This document shows positions 18,757 to 27,021 of a stretch of DNA of 64,000 bases, piece after piece. The translations under genes and the position numbers were made by a program. Location: assembly GCF_900115095.1 (NCBI RefSeq), contig NZ_FOVH01000002.1, positions 682,001-746,000 on the forward strand, written 5' to 3'. The notes beneath the pieces are model-generated. The model was not told where the DNA came from and ran no database searches. It saw only the letters and a program-made list of their open reading frames with translations. Each line of letters begins with the position of its first letter. Position 1 is the stretch's first letter. This stretch comes from Actinomadura madurae (lineage in GTDB: Bacteria > Actinomycetota > Actinomycetes > Streptosporangiales > Streptosporangiaceae).

Positions 18757-20451
18757 TCAGGCGTCGGGTGGTGTGTTGACGCGGAGGACCTGGAGTTGCA
18801 CCATCATGGCGAATCGCTGGTCGGGGTCGCCGAGATCACACTGGCCGACCTCGGCGATCCGCCGGAGCCGGTAGCGGAAGGTGTTCTGATGGACGGCGAC
18901 CGATTCGGCGGCCGCGGCCACGTCGCCGAAGGCGTGCAGCCAGGCGCGGAGGGTCTGGACGAGATTGCCGCGGTGCCGGCGGTCGTAGTCGATCAGCCGC
19001 GCCAGCGCTCCCGCCGGCTTCTCGCCCCGGGCCCTGGTGAGGTCGCGCAGCTCCGAGATCAGCGCTTCGCCCTGCAGCTCGTCGAAACGGCCGATCCGCC
19101 GATGGAGGCGTCCCTCGCGGAGCACCCGCAGAACCCGGTCGACGCAGGATCGGCTGTGGGCCACACCGGACAGGTCGAGCGCCATCGGGCCCACCGCGCT
19201 GATCGGCGGCAGCCGGTCGCCCACCCGGTCCAGGAAGTCCTGGAGGATCCGCACCGCGCCGGTCTCCGCCTTGTCCGGGGGGCCGGTCAGGGGCACCAGC
19301 CCGTAGGTGACCGCGCCGATCGCCGCCGCCGTGGACCGGGGGTGGATCGCGGACAGGTGCAGGGCGAACGCGTCGTTGAGCGACTGCCGGTCGTGGACCA
19401 CGGTGGCGCTGTCGGTGGAGTGCAGGCCGCGTTCGTCGAGAGTCACGCCCAGGACCAGCAGCGGCTGGCCCGACAGGCCGAGCCGTTCGAGCGCCTCACC
19501 CGCGCCGACGCCGCCTTCGAGCGCGGTGCTCAGCAGGTCGGCCCGCATCCGCCGCTGCACGTCGGCGCCGGCGCGGACCCTGAGCATGTGCAGGGCGACC
19601 AGCTTGGCCGACTCGCGCAGCGCCTCGTCGCGCTCGTCGCTGAGGGGTTCGGGTATCGCCGCCCAGACGGAACCGAGCACCTCATCGCCCGCACGCACGG
19701 AGACGGCGACGCGTGGCAGCGTGTAGCCGCCCGCCCCGTCGGCGATGGGTTCGATGAAGACGGTCTGGTCGCTGCGGAGCAGATCCCGGAAGATCCCGCG
19801 CTCGTGCAGGATGCGCGCGTACCGCTCCGGCACCTGGCGGCCGAGGATGGTCTCGACGCGGGAGGGGTCGGCCTCGTCCTGGCGGCCGGAGAAGGCGAGC
19901 ACGCGGGAGTTGCGGTCCTCGATGGTGACCGGTGCGTCCAGCAGCGCCGCGATGGCGTTGGCGACCGCGAACAGGTCGCCCGCGGGCAGCCCGCCGAGTG
20001 ACTCCTCCTCGGCGGGACCGGCGGCCGCGCCCTGGTTGAGCAGGGACCGGAGCATCTCGCTGAGGTGGCCCCACGGGGCGCCGCGGCGCAGGCCGAGCAC
20101 GGCGACCGACGCCTCGTCGGCGGCGGCCCGTACCGCGTCGGTGAGCGGGACCGGCTCGCGGAGGACGAGCGCGGCCGCGTTCTGGCGCCCCAGCGTACGC
20201 AGAAGGGCGGCGACACGGCCGGGAGCCTCGACTCCGACACCGAGCACCAGCGCGTGGGAGGGCAGCACCGGCTGGTCGAGCGGGTCGTGGAACACGACCG
20301 CGCTGATCTCTCCCGGACGGTCGGGGTCGCCGTGCACGAGTTCGAGCAGGGTAGCGCCCAGGTCGGCGACGACCCGGCTGAGATTCGCGCGTGGGCCCGC
20401 GGTGACCGAGTGCTGCACGATCTCACGGTAGACGCGCCCCACGGCGGTCAT
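18757..20451 (-). CDS. PucR-family transcriptional regulator
   Basis: 564 residues with the CdaR/PucR layout: an N-terminal domain (about 1-160), a GAF-like middle, and a C-terminal HTH_30 domain (VHQNTFRYRLRRIAEVG near 525-545). Such proteins activate catabolic genes for purines, amino acids or similar nitrogen compounds in response to a ligand. It is the last gene of the - strand run, 13 bp after the racemase stop, so it is probably co-expressed with the peptide/D-amino acid genes and regulates them. It converges with the kinase gene; the 82-bp spacer holds only a weak 6-bp inverted repeat. Confidence 0.85.
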   Translation of the reverse strand: MTAVGRVYREIVQHSVTAGPRANLSRVVADLGATLLELVHGDPDRPGEISAVVFHDPLDQPVLPSHALVLGVGVEAPGRVAALLRTLGRQNAAALVLREPVPLTDAVRAAADEASVAVLGLRRGAPWGHLSEMLRSLLNQGAAAGPAEEESLGGLPAGDLFAVANAIAALLDAPVTIEDRNSRVLAFSGRQDEADPSRVETILGRQVPERYARILHERGIFRDLLRSDQTVFIEPIADGAGGYTLPRVAVSVRAGDEVLGSVWAAIPEPLSDERDEALRESAKLVALHMLRVRAGADVQRRMRADLLSTALEGGVGAGEALERLGLSGQPLLVLGVTLDERGLHSTDSATVVHDRQSLNDAFALHLSAIHPRSTAAAIGAVTYGLVPLTGPPDKAETGAVRILQDFLDRVGDRLPPISAVGPMALDLSGVAHSRSCVDRVLRVLREGRLHRRIGRFDELQGEALISELRDLTRARGEKPAGALARLIDYDRRHRGNLVQTLRAWLHAFGDVAAAAESVAVHQNTFRYRLRRIAEVGQCDLGDPDQRFAMMVQLQVLRVNTPPDA

Positions 20452-20464
20452 CCAGCCTGACCGC

Positions 20465-21571
20465 TCAACAGGTGATCCGTTCAGTCGCGGTGGTGACCTC
20501 GGCGAGCCGGTCCGGCGCCGGCACCAGGCCGAGTCCGGGCCCGGTGGGGACGGCGAGGTGGCCCTCGTCGAGCACGAACGGCCGGGTGATATCGGACGCG
20601 TAGTACCGGCCGGAAGCCGAGGTGTCGCCCGGCAGCGTGAACCCGGGCAGCGCGGCGAGCGCGACGTTGGCGGCCCGGCCGAGGCCGGTCTCCAGCATCC
20701 CGCCGCACCACACCGGGACGCCGTGCGCCACGCAGACGTCGTGGATCCGGCGGGCCTCCAGGTATCCGCCGACCCGCCCCGGCTTGATGTTCACCACCTG
20801 GCAGGCGCCCAGCCGGATCGCGGCCGCGGCGTCGCGGGCCGAGGTGATGGACTCGTCCAGGCAGATCGGTGTCCGGATCCGCCCGGCCAGGTCCGCGTGG
20901 CCGAGCATGTCCTCCTCGTCCAGCGGCTGCTCGATCAGGAGCAGGTCGAAGGGGTCCAGCCGGGCCAGGTGCCGCGCGTCGGCCAGGGTGTACGCCGTGT
21001 TGGCGTCCACCTGGAGCAGCAGGTCGTCGCCGTACCGCTCGCGGACCGCGCGAACCGGTTCGACGTCCCAGCCGGGCTCGATCTTGAGTTTGACGCGGAC
21101 GTAGCCCTCGGCGAGGTAACCGCCGACGGCGTCGAGGAGCTCGGGAACGCTGTTCATGATCCCGACCGAGACACCGCACGGGACCCGTTCGCGCACGGAG
21201 CCGAGCTCCCGGCCGAACGAGCGGCCCTCGGCGCGCAGTTCGGCGTCCAGCACCGCCATCTCGAGCGCCGCCTTGGCCATGCGGTGGCCCTTGAAAGGCG
21301 CGAGGACCTCCGCGACGGAGTGGGCCGCCGGCGACCCGGCCGCCATCACCGCGGGAACGAGGAACCGGCGCAGCACGTCCGCCGCCGCGTCGACGTACTC
21401 GGAGGAGTAGCGGGGACCGGTCATCGCCGCGCACTCGCCCCAGCCTTCGGCGTCTTCAGCGATCGCGCGCACGAGCAGGATGTCGCGGGCGCTCTCGGTG
21501 CCGAACGAGGTGCGGAACGGCGCCACTAGGGGCATGGAGATCCGTCGCAGTTCGACGTCGGTGAGTTTCAC
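20465..21571 (-). CDS. Enolase-superfamily racemase, N-succinylamino acid racemase/OSB synthase type
   Basis: 368 residues. The muconate-lactonizing subgroup residues are all present: KLK motif with K161 and K163, metal ligands D189, E214 and D239, and the opposite base K263 (VVNIKPGR). These positions nearly coincide with those of the Amycolatopsis N-acylamino acid racemase. The family includes o-succinylbenzoate synthase (MenC) and N-succinylamino acid racemase (NSAR), often in one protein. The neighbours (GNAT, M20 hydrolase, peptidases, peptide transporter, no men genes) favour NSAR: epimerising N-succinyl-D-amino acids. GTG start, overlapping the GNAT stop (GTGA). Confidence 0.85.
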   Translation of the reverse strand: MKLTDVELRRISMPLVAPFRTSFGTESARDILLVRAIAEDAEGWGECAAMTGPRYSSEYVDAAADVLRRFLVPAVMAAGSPAAHSVAEVLAPFKGHRMAKAALEMAVLDAELRAEGRSFGRELGSVRERVPCGVSVGIMNSVPELLDAVGGYLAEGYVRVKLKIEPGWDVEPVRAVRERYGDDLLLQVDANTAYTLADARHLARLDPFDLLLIEQPLDEEDMLGHADLAGRIRTPICLDESITSARDAAAAIRLGACQVVNIKPGRVGGYLEARRIHDVCVAHGVPVWCGGMLETGLGRAANVALAALPGFTLPGDTSASGRYYASDITRPFVLDEGHLAVPTGPGLGLVPAPDRLAEVTTATERITC

Positions 21572-22440
21572 GATTCACTCCGTACGATGTACCAGCCCGT
21601 GCGGTCGAAGCCGTCGATCCGCCCACCGCGCTCGGCCAGGCCGATGAGCGCCCCGCGGACGGCGAGCCGCCAGCGCCGTGCCAGCTCCGGTTCGTTCGCG
21701 CGGAGTGCCGTGATGTCCCAGGGCACGGCGACGAGTGAGGTCGCGCCGTCGAGCCTGCCGGGCACCGGGCCGCCGTCCTCGGCGATGTCCAGCGCGACCA
21801 CGGCGCCCGCCTTCAGCTCGTCCGCGGCCACCTCGCCGGCACCACCCCCGAGACAGGCGACGGCCACCGCGTCGTCGCGGAGCCGCCAGCGCACCAGGAG
21901 CCGGTCGGTCTCTCCGTCGCTGTTGATGGCGTCGACCATCGGGCCGTAGAAGTTCGGCAGGTACTCCACCGGCCGCGCGGCCAGCTTCACGAGGTTGAAG
22001 TAGGCGTTCCTGGCCACCAGCGGGTCGAACGTCCAGGCGATCTCGTCGACATCGCGCAGCAACGCCCAGGCCCGCTGGTGCTGTTTGAGCGCGAAACCGA
22101 CACTGCGGCCGGTGGCGTCCGCCGAGACACCGGCGATGTGGCTGTGGAGGACGCCGCCCGCCGGAGCGAAGAAGCCCACGCAGGCGCCGATCAGCCGGTC
22201 GCCGTCGAACGCGCCCACCACGTAGTTGCCGGCTTTGGCGAAGGCGCGCAGCAGTTCGATGGTCACCGGCGGGTTGTCCGACCGGCCCCAGATGGCGGCG
22301 AACAGGCTGACCACGTCGGCGAGCTCGGTGATGTCGGTGAGTTCGCGCACGGAGACGCCGGCCGCACTGGCCGCGGTCTCCGCGGCCAGGGCCGCGGAGA
22401 CCAGCACCGGCTCCGCGTTCGCGACGCTGATATCGGTCAC
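21568..22440 (-). CDS. GNAT-family acyltransferase (likely D-amino acid N-succinyltransferase)
   Basis: 290 residues. The N-terminal half has the GNAT core: NYVVGAFDGDRLIGACVGFF, then LHSHIAGVSADATGRSVGFALKQHQR, close to the acyl-CoA-binding V-x-P-x-x-x-G-x-G/A loop of the COG3375 type. The long frame begins at 22836, but the GTG at 22438-22440 has GGAGA 5 nt upstream and gives the expected protein. The stop overlaps the racemase start. In the Geobacillus pathway a GNAT protein of this kind succinylates D-amino acids before NSAR acts. The substrate here is inferred from gene order. Confidence 0.78.
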   Translation of the reverse strand: MTDISVANAEPVLVSAALAAETAASAAGVSVRELTDITELADVVSLFAAIWGRSDNPPVTIELLRAFAKAGNYVVGAFDGDRLIGACVGFFAPAGGVLHSHIAGVSADATGRSVGFALKQHQRAWALLRDVDEIAWTFDPLVARNAYFNLVKLAARPVEYLPNFYGPMVDAINSDGETDRLLVRWRLRDDAVAVACLGGGAGEVAADELKAGAVVALDIAEDGGPVPGRLDGATSLVAVPWDITALRANEPELARRWRLAVRGALIGLAERGGRIDGFDRTGWYIVRSES

Positions 22441-22508
22441 CGGGTCTCCTTCGCCAGCCCCGTGACCACGGTGCCGGGGCTGTCGGTTCTCTCGCTCCGC
22501 TCGGTCAC
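22437..22508 (-). CDS. Possible 23-residue leader ORF made from a repeat element
   Basis: A GTG-started mini-ORF reads MTERSERTDSPG and ends with a TGA overlapping the GTG of the GNAT gene. It begins with the MSERSER-type repeat found twice more in this operon. It may couple translation of the GNAT gene or be an accidental frame through the repeat. Confidence 0.25.
   Translation of the reverse strand: MTERSERTDSPGTVVTGLAKETR
22482..22508 (-). repeat. GAGCGAAGCGAG-type repeat, copy 1 (degenerate)
   Basis: On the - strand it reads GTGACCGAGCGGAGCGAGAG, coding TERSER from GTG. It is related to the copies at 26995-27021 and 27755-27782. The core is partly self-complementary (CTCGCTTCGCTCG type), as in REP-like elements. 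It lies in the spacer between the M20 and GNAT genes. Confidence 0.5.
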
Positions 22509-22537
22509 GGCGCTCCTGCTCCTCAGCTCGTCGGCGG

Positions 22538-23659
22538 TCACGGCCGTGCCGCGGTGGACGTGGCGAGTGGATCCGGTGCGGCGGCCACCAGCCGTTCGAC
22601 CAGCGCGCGCACCAGCGCGGTCCGCGCGGGCATCTCCTCGACCAGGACGTGCTCGTCGGCGGCATGGGCGCCGCCGCCGACCGCGCCGAGGCCGTCCAGG
22701 GTGGGCGTGCCGACGCCGGCGGTGAGGTTCCCGTCGGATGCGCCACCGACGGCGGCCTGGGACGGCCCGGGCAGTCCCAGCTCCCCGGCGATCCGGCACA
22801 GCAACCCATAGAGCGGTGCCGAGGCCGCGGCCTCAAGGGGAGGGCGGCTCGGGCCGGGAATCGTCTCGACGCGCGCGCCGGGCACCGTGGGCCCCAGAGC
22901 GCGGAGCGCCCGGTCGACCCGTTCCTGTTCCGCCACGGTCCTGGCCCTTACGTCAACGGCGAACGCGCCGTCGGCAGGGACGGTGTTGGCGGTGGTTCCG
23001 GCGCGGGCGACGGTGGGCGTGACCGTGGTCCCGGCCTCCCGGTCGGCGAGCACGCTGACGGCCAGCACCTGGTGGGCGAGTTGCACCGTGGCGTTCACGC
23101 CCCGCTCCGGCTCGAGCCCGGCGTGGGCGGCACGCCCGGCCACGCGGATCTCGTATCGCGCGGCGCCCTTGCGCTCGGTCTTGAGGGCACCGCCGTCGGC
23201 GGACGCCTCGAACACCAGGGCGGCCGTCACCGCCCTGGCCTCTCGCTCGATCAGCGCGCGGGAGCTGGGCGAGCCGATCTCCTCGTCGCCGGTCACGAGC
23301 AGCGTCACGCCGTCGAGCCCGGCGGCCGCGCGGAACGCCATGGCCAGGCCGGCCTTCATGTCGAAGCAGCCGGGTCCGCGGAGGATCCCGTCCTCGACGG
23401 TGCACGGGTGGCCGGCCAGCGTGCCGAGCGGCCAGACCGTGTCGTGGTGGCCGAGCAGCAGCACGCGGGACGGTCCGGCCCCGAGTCGCCAGCGCAGGTG
23501 GGTACATCCGTCCAGCACGATCCGCTCGGGTGCGACGCCGAGGCGGGCGGTGCCGACCCGGGCGACGACCTCGGCCGAGCGTGCGACGGCGGCCGGATCG
23601 GTGGAGGGCGACTCGCACTCGATGAGGGCGCGCGCGTCGGCGAGCAGGTCGTGGATCAC
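22538..23659 (-). CDS. M20-family metallohydrolase (carboxypeptidase G2/desuccinylase-like)
   Basis: 373 residues. Zinc-site residues of the M20 family are visible: LGHHDTVWP (H72), GCFDMK (D100), GDEEIGS (catalytic E126, ligand E127), E151, and a late GGGAHAADEH. The dimerisation-domain signature RAAHAGLEPERGVNA is present near 190. Members remove N-acyl groups or C-terminal residues. Beside a GNAT and an NSAR-type racemase, an N-succinyl-L-amino acid desuccinylase role fits: it would make the three-step route irreversible. GTG start, overlapping the preceding gene's stop (GTGA). Confidence 0.85.
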   Translation of the reverse strand: MIHDLLADARALIECESPSTDPAAVARSAEVVARVGTARLGVAPERIVLDGCTHLRWRLGAGPSRVLLLGHHDTVWPLGTLAGHPCTVEDGILRGPGCFDMKAGLAMAFRAAAGLDGVTLLVTGDEEIGSPSSRALIEREARAVTAALVFEASADGGALKTERKGAARYEIRVAGRAAHAGLEPERGVNATVQLAHQVLAVSVLADREAGTTVTPTVARAGTTANTVPADGAFAVDVRARTVAEQERVDRALRALGPTVPGARVETIPGPSRPPLEAAASAPLYGLLCRIAGELGLPGPSQAAVGGASDGNLTAGVGTPTLDGLGAVGGGAHAADEHVLVEEMPARTALVRALVERLVAAAPDPLATSTAARP

Positions 23660-26600
23660 CGGTCCACCTTCGGGGTGGCGCGTACGCCGAAGTGCAGGTA
23701 CTGCTCACCGGTCGGCAGCTCGTAGAAGGTGACCGGCACCCAGGTCTCCGCCTCGGGCGACTTGACGGCGAACAAGGTGGGACCGACCGGGACCAGCGGG
23801 TGCTCCTCGACCGGGTCGGGTACCAGCTCGGCGAGCGGGCCGGTGATGGTGGTGCGGAGCAGGGGTCCCTGCGGGCGGTTCTCGACGTCCGTCCGCAAGC
23901 CGGCCCGCTCGTAGACGCCGACGTAGGGTGTCACGTCCACGGTCACCGGCTCGGGCGATGGCGCGAACGGCTCCGGCATCGTGATGCCGGCGACCTCGGC
24001 GAAGATCTCCCGGTACAGGTCCTGGAAGAGGTCGCGGGGGCGGCCGCCGTTGGTGAGCAGGACGACGGCGAGGCCCTGGTCGGGGAGCACTCGCAGGAAC
24101 GCCGTCTGGCCGAGAGTGTTGCCGTCGTGGCCGATCAGGCGGTGCCCGTCCCAGCCGAACCGGATCCAGCCGAGGCCCCAGGAGTCGCCGAGGACCTCTT
24201 TGTCGGGCAGGTCGGCCTGGTGCGCGGCCATGGCGGCGGCACTCTCCTCGCTGAGGATCCGCGTTCCGTCGGCCGCGAGGCCGCCGGTCAGGTGCAGGCG
24301 CGCGAACGCCAGGACGTCGGCGACGGTCGAGTCGATCAGCCCTGCCGGGCCGATCGACCGGGGCAGCATCCAGGCGGGCACCGTGTCGGGCCTGCCGTCG
24401 CGCTCTTCGTGGCCGACCGCGGTGGAGAAGAGCAGCGCCTCCTCGGGCAGGGTCACCGTGTGCGTCAGGCCCAGCGGGGTGCAGAGCCGGTCTCGCAGCG
24501 CCTGGTCCCAGGTCTGCCCGGTGACCTTCTCGATCACCCGGCCCAGCAGCACGTAGCCGGAGTTGCAGTAGGAGAAGGTGGCGCCCAGCGGGTGGTTCTG
24601 CCCGGCCTCGCCGAGCACGTCGACGTACTTCTCCAGGCAGTCGTCGCCGCGGCCGGTGTCGGTGAACACGTCACCGTCGATGCCGCTGGTGTGGGTGAGC
24701 AGATGCCGCAGCGTGACCGACTTGGTGACCTCGGAACTGGCGAGCCGCAGCTCGGGCAGGACCTCGGCGACCGGCGTGTCCAGCGCGAGCAACCCCTCGT
24801 CGACCAGGGCCATGGCCACGGTCGCGGTCCAGACCTTGGTGATCGAGCCGATCTGGAACAGCGAGTCGGTGGCGACCGGTGCGCCGGTGCGGACGTGCAG
24901 GACGCCGTGCGCGGCCTCGACCAGCTCGTCGTCGTCCTCCCCGATGCGGAGGATGCCCAGTTGCGCGCCGGGTACGTCGTGCCGCTCGGCGAGCCGGGCC
25001 AGCCGCCGCTGCCAGTGGGCGCCGTCGATGCGCGCACGCCCCGCCCGGCGGGTGTGCTGTTCGAGCCAGTCCAGTACACGGTGGTTGAAATCGAGCCGCT
25101 GCGAGGGCGGGCCGAGGAGGATGAAGACGTGCGACGCGTCCGGGTAGACGACCAGCCGGGTCGGGACGCCCCGCTCGCGCAGCGCGGTGTGCCACTGCTG
25201 CGCCTGCCCGAGCGGACAGGTCAGGTCGGCGGCGCCGTGCAGCAGCAGGGTCGGTGTGCGGACGCCGGCCACGCGGGTCAGCGGTGACATCGCGGCGTAC
25301 TCCGCGGGCTTCTCCCACGGGGCGCCGTCGAGTTCGTACGTGCTGAGGAAGTGGCAGTCGTCGCTGGAGCCGCCCATGCTCACCAGGTCGCTGACCGTGC
25401 CGCCGGCGACGGCCGCCGCGAACCGGTCGTCGTGGCCGGTCAGCCAGCAGGTCATGAAGCCGCCGTAGCTGTAGCCCGCCACCGCGAGCCGGTCCGGATC
25501 CGCGAATCCCTCGGCGACGAGCCGGTCGAGCGGTTCGAGGAAGTCGGCCGCGTCCTTGACGCCCCAGCCGCCGCGGACGCCGTCGTAGAACTCCTCGCCG
25601 TACCCGTCGCTGCCCCGCGGATTGACCAGCAGCACCGCCCAGCCGCGGGCGACCAGCTCTTGGTGGTAGAAGTGGATCTCGTCCGCCGCCGCGTTCCACG
25701 CGTTGTGCGGGCCGCCGTGCACGTCGAGAAGCAGCGGCCGCGGGCCCTTGCGTGTGGGATCGTGCATCAGCCATGCCTGCACCGCGGTTCCGTCGGAGAT
25801 GGTGAACCAGCGCTCTTCGCGGGGGTACAGGTCGACGTCGGCGAGCGCGGCGCCATGGTCGGTCAGCACGGTCTCGGCCCCGGTCGCCAGGTCCACGACC
25901 GCGATCTCACCGAATGACGTGGGGGTGGTGAGCGCGAACGCCGCGCGGCCGCCACCGGTCGACAGCCCCGAGACGACCCGGCCCGCCCCGGCGACGACCG
26001 GGCGCGCGTCATCGCCCCCGGTCGTGACCGACCACAGGTGGGTGCAGCCGTGGTCGCGCAGGCAGAACACGACCCGGCCCTCGTGTTCCCGTGGCAGACT
26101 GCCGGGATAGGCGGGAGCGCCGGGCATCACGTTGCGGTCGAGCGCGCCCGACAGGTCGGTGGCCTCGCCGCCGGCCGCGTCGACGCGGTACAGGCGGGCG
26201 TGCCCGGCCGGGTCGCCGGACCAGCCGACCACGAGCAGTGCCGAGCCGTCGGCGACCCAGCCGACGGTGGCGGCGACCCCGTCGGCGAAGGCGAGCACGC
26301 GTGGCCGTGCGTGCGGTGCGTCCACCTCCAGCAGGTGGACCGGCGTGCGGTGGCGCAGGTCGCTGTCGGCGCCGGCCCTGCGGGTGAAGGCGAGGACGGT
26401 GCCGTCCGGCGACCAGGCCGGGGCGCCGGCGCTCTCCGGTCCGTCGGTGACCTGGCGGATCCCGCCGCCGTCCAGGTCCAGGACGTGCAGTTGCCGGCGC
26501 ACCGGGCCGCGCATCCCCTCCCCGTCCGCCTGGTAGTCGAGGCCGTCGGAGACCATCGGCGCCCGCGCGCCGCCGGTCGGGTCGACCGGCGCCGTGAAGG

Positions 26601-26952
26601 CGAGCCGGCGGCCGTCCGGGCTCCAGTGCGGAGCCCCGGCTCCGAGCGGCAGGCGGGTCAGCCGTTCGGGCTCGCCTCCTCCGGCGTCGAGCACGGCCAC
26701 CTGACCGTCGCGGAGGAACGCGATCCGGCTTCCGTCCGGCGACCAGGCCGGCGCGGTGTCGGCCGGACCGGCGGTGAGGCGCCGGGGTGCGGCGCCGTCC
26801 GTGCCGGCCAGCCACAGCCGATCGATGGCGCGGTCGGCGGCCGCGTCCAGCGTCCGGAGCACGTACGCGATCCGGCTCCCGTCCGGCGACAGCACCGGAT
26901 GAGATGGGACGGCCAGGTCGGTGAGGTCCTCGACGCGCAGCCGGCGGCTCAT
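23656..26952 (-). CDS. Fusion of S9 prolyl oligopeptidase-type peptidase and beta-lactamase-fold serine hydrolase
   Basis: 1098 residues from ATG 26952, preceded by a strong GGAGG; the longer frame from 27021 only adds a repeat-encoded MSERSER leader. Residues 1-380 hold WSPDG-type repeats of a TolB-like beta propeller. About 400-660 is the S9 alpha/beta hydrolase, with GYSYGGFM (nucleophile S495). About 670-1010 is a second complete enzyme of the class C beta-lactamase/D-aminopeptidase family: SITK with S703 and K706, and FSYCNSGYV. A small beta domain ends the protein. No signal peptide is seen, so it acts in the cytoplasm. Together the two would cut imported peptides, the second domain possibly beside D-residues. 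The second module resembles the separate protein at 32358-33746. Confidence 0.88.
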   Translation of the reverse strand: MSRRLRVEDLTDLAVPSHPVLSPDGSRIAYVLRTLDAAADRAIDRLWLAGTDGAAPRRLTAGPADTAPAWSPDGSRIAFLRDGQVAVLDAGGGEPERLTRLPLGAGAPHWSPDGRRLAFTAPVDPTGGARAPMVSDGLDYQADGEGMRGPVRRQLHVLDLDGGGIRQVTDGPESAGAPAWSPDGTVLAFTRRAGADSDLRHRTPVHLLEVDAPHARPRVLAFADGVAATVGWVADGSALLVVGWSGDPAGHARLYRVDAAGGEATDLSGALDRNVMPGAPAYPGSLPREHEGRVVFCLRDHGCTHLWSVTTGGDDARPVVAGAGRVVSGLSTGGGRAAFALTTPTSFGEIAVVDLATGAETVLTDHGAALADVDLYPREERWFTISDGTAVQAWLMHDPTRKGPRPLLLDVHGGPHNAWNAAADEIHFYHQELVARGWAVLLVNPRGSDGYGEEFYDGVRGGWGVKDAADFLEPLDRLVAEGFADPDRLAVAGYSYGGFMTCWLTGHDDRFAAAVAGGTVSDLVSMGGSSDDCHFLSTYELDGAPWEKPAEYAAMSPLTRVAGVRTPTLLLHGAADLTCPLGQAQQWHTALRERGVPTRLVVYPDASHVFILLGPPSQRLDFNHRVLDWLEQHTRRAGRARIDGAHWQRRLARLAERHDVPGAQLGILRIGEDDDELVEAAHGVLHVRTGAPVATDSLFQIGSITKVWTATVAMALVDEGLLALDTPVAEVLPELRLASSEVTKSVTLRHLLTHTSGIDGDVFTDTGRGDDCLEKYVDVLGEAGQNHPLGATFSYCNSGYVLLGRVIEKVTGQTWDQALRDRLCTPLGLTHTVTLPEEALLFSTAVGHEERDGRPDTVPAWMLPRSIGPAGLIDSTVADVLAFARLHLTGGLAADGTRILSEESAAAMAAHQADLPDKEVLGDSWGLGWIRFGWDGHRLIGHDGNTLGQTAFLRVLPDQGLAVVLLTNGGRPRDLFQDLYREIFAEVAGITMPEPFAPSPEPVTVDVTPYVGVYERAGLRTDVENRPQGPLLRTTITGPLAELVPDPVEEHPLVPVGPTLFAVKSPEAETWVPVTFYELPTGEQYLHFGVRATPKVDR

Positions 26953-26994
26953 GGGTCCTCCTTCGTCGGTGGAGTGACCAGGGGCACTGTGTTC

Positions 26995-27021
26995 ATCGAT
27001 GCGCTCGCTTCGCTCGCTCAT
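26995..27021 (-). repeat. GAGCGAAGCGAG-type repeat, copy 2
   Basis: On the - strand it reads ATGAGCGAGCGAAGCGAGCG, coding MSERSER. It overlaps the stop of the ABC ATPase gene by 4 bp and lies 42 bp before the true start of the peptidase fusion. Self-complementary core, REP-like. Confidence 0.6.
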
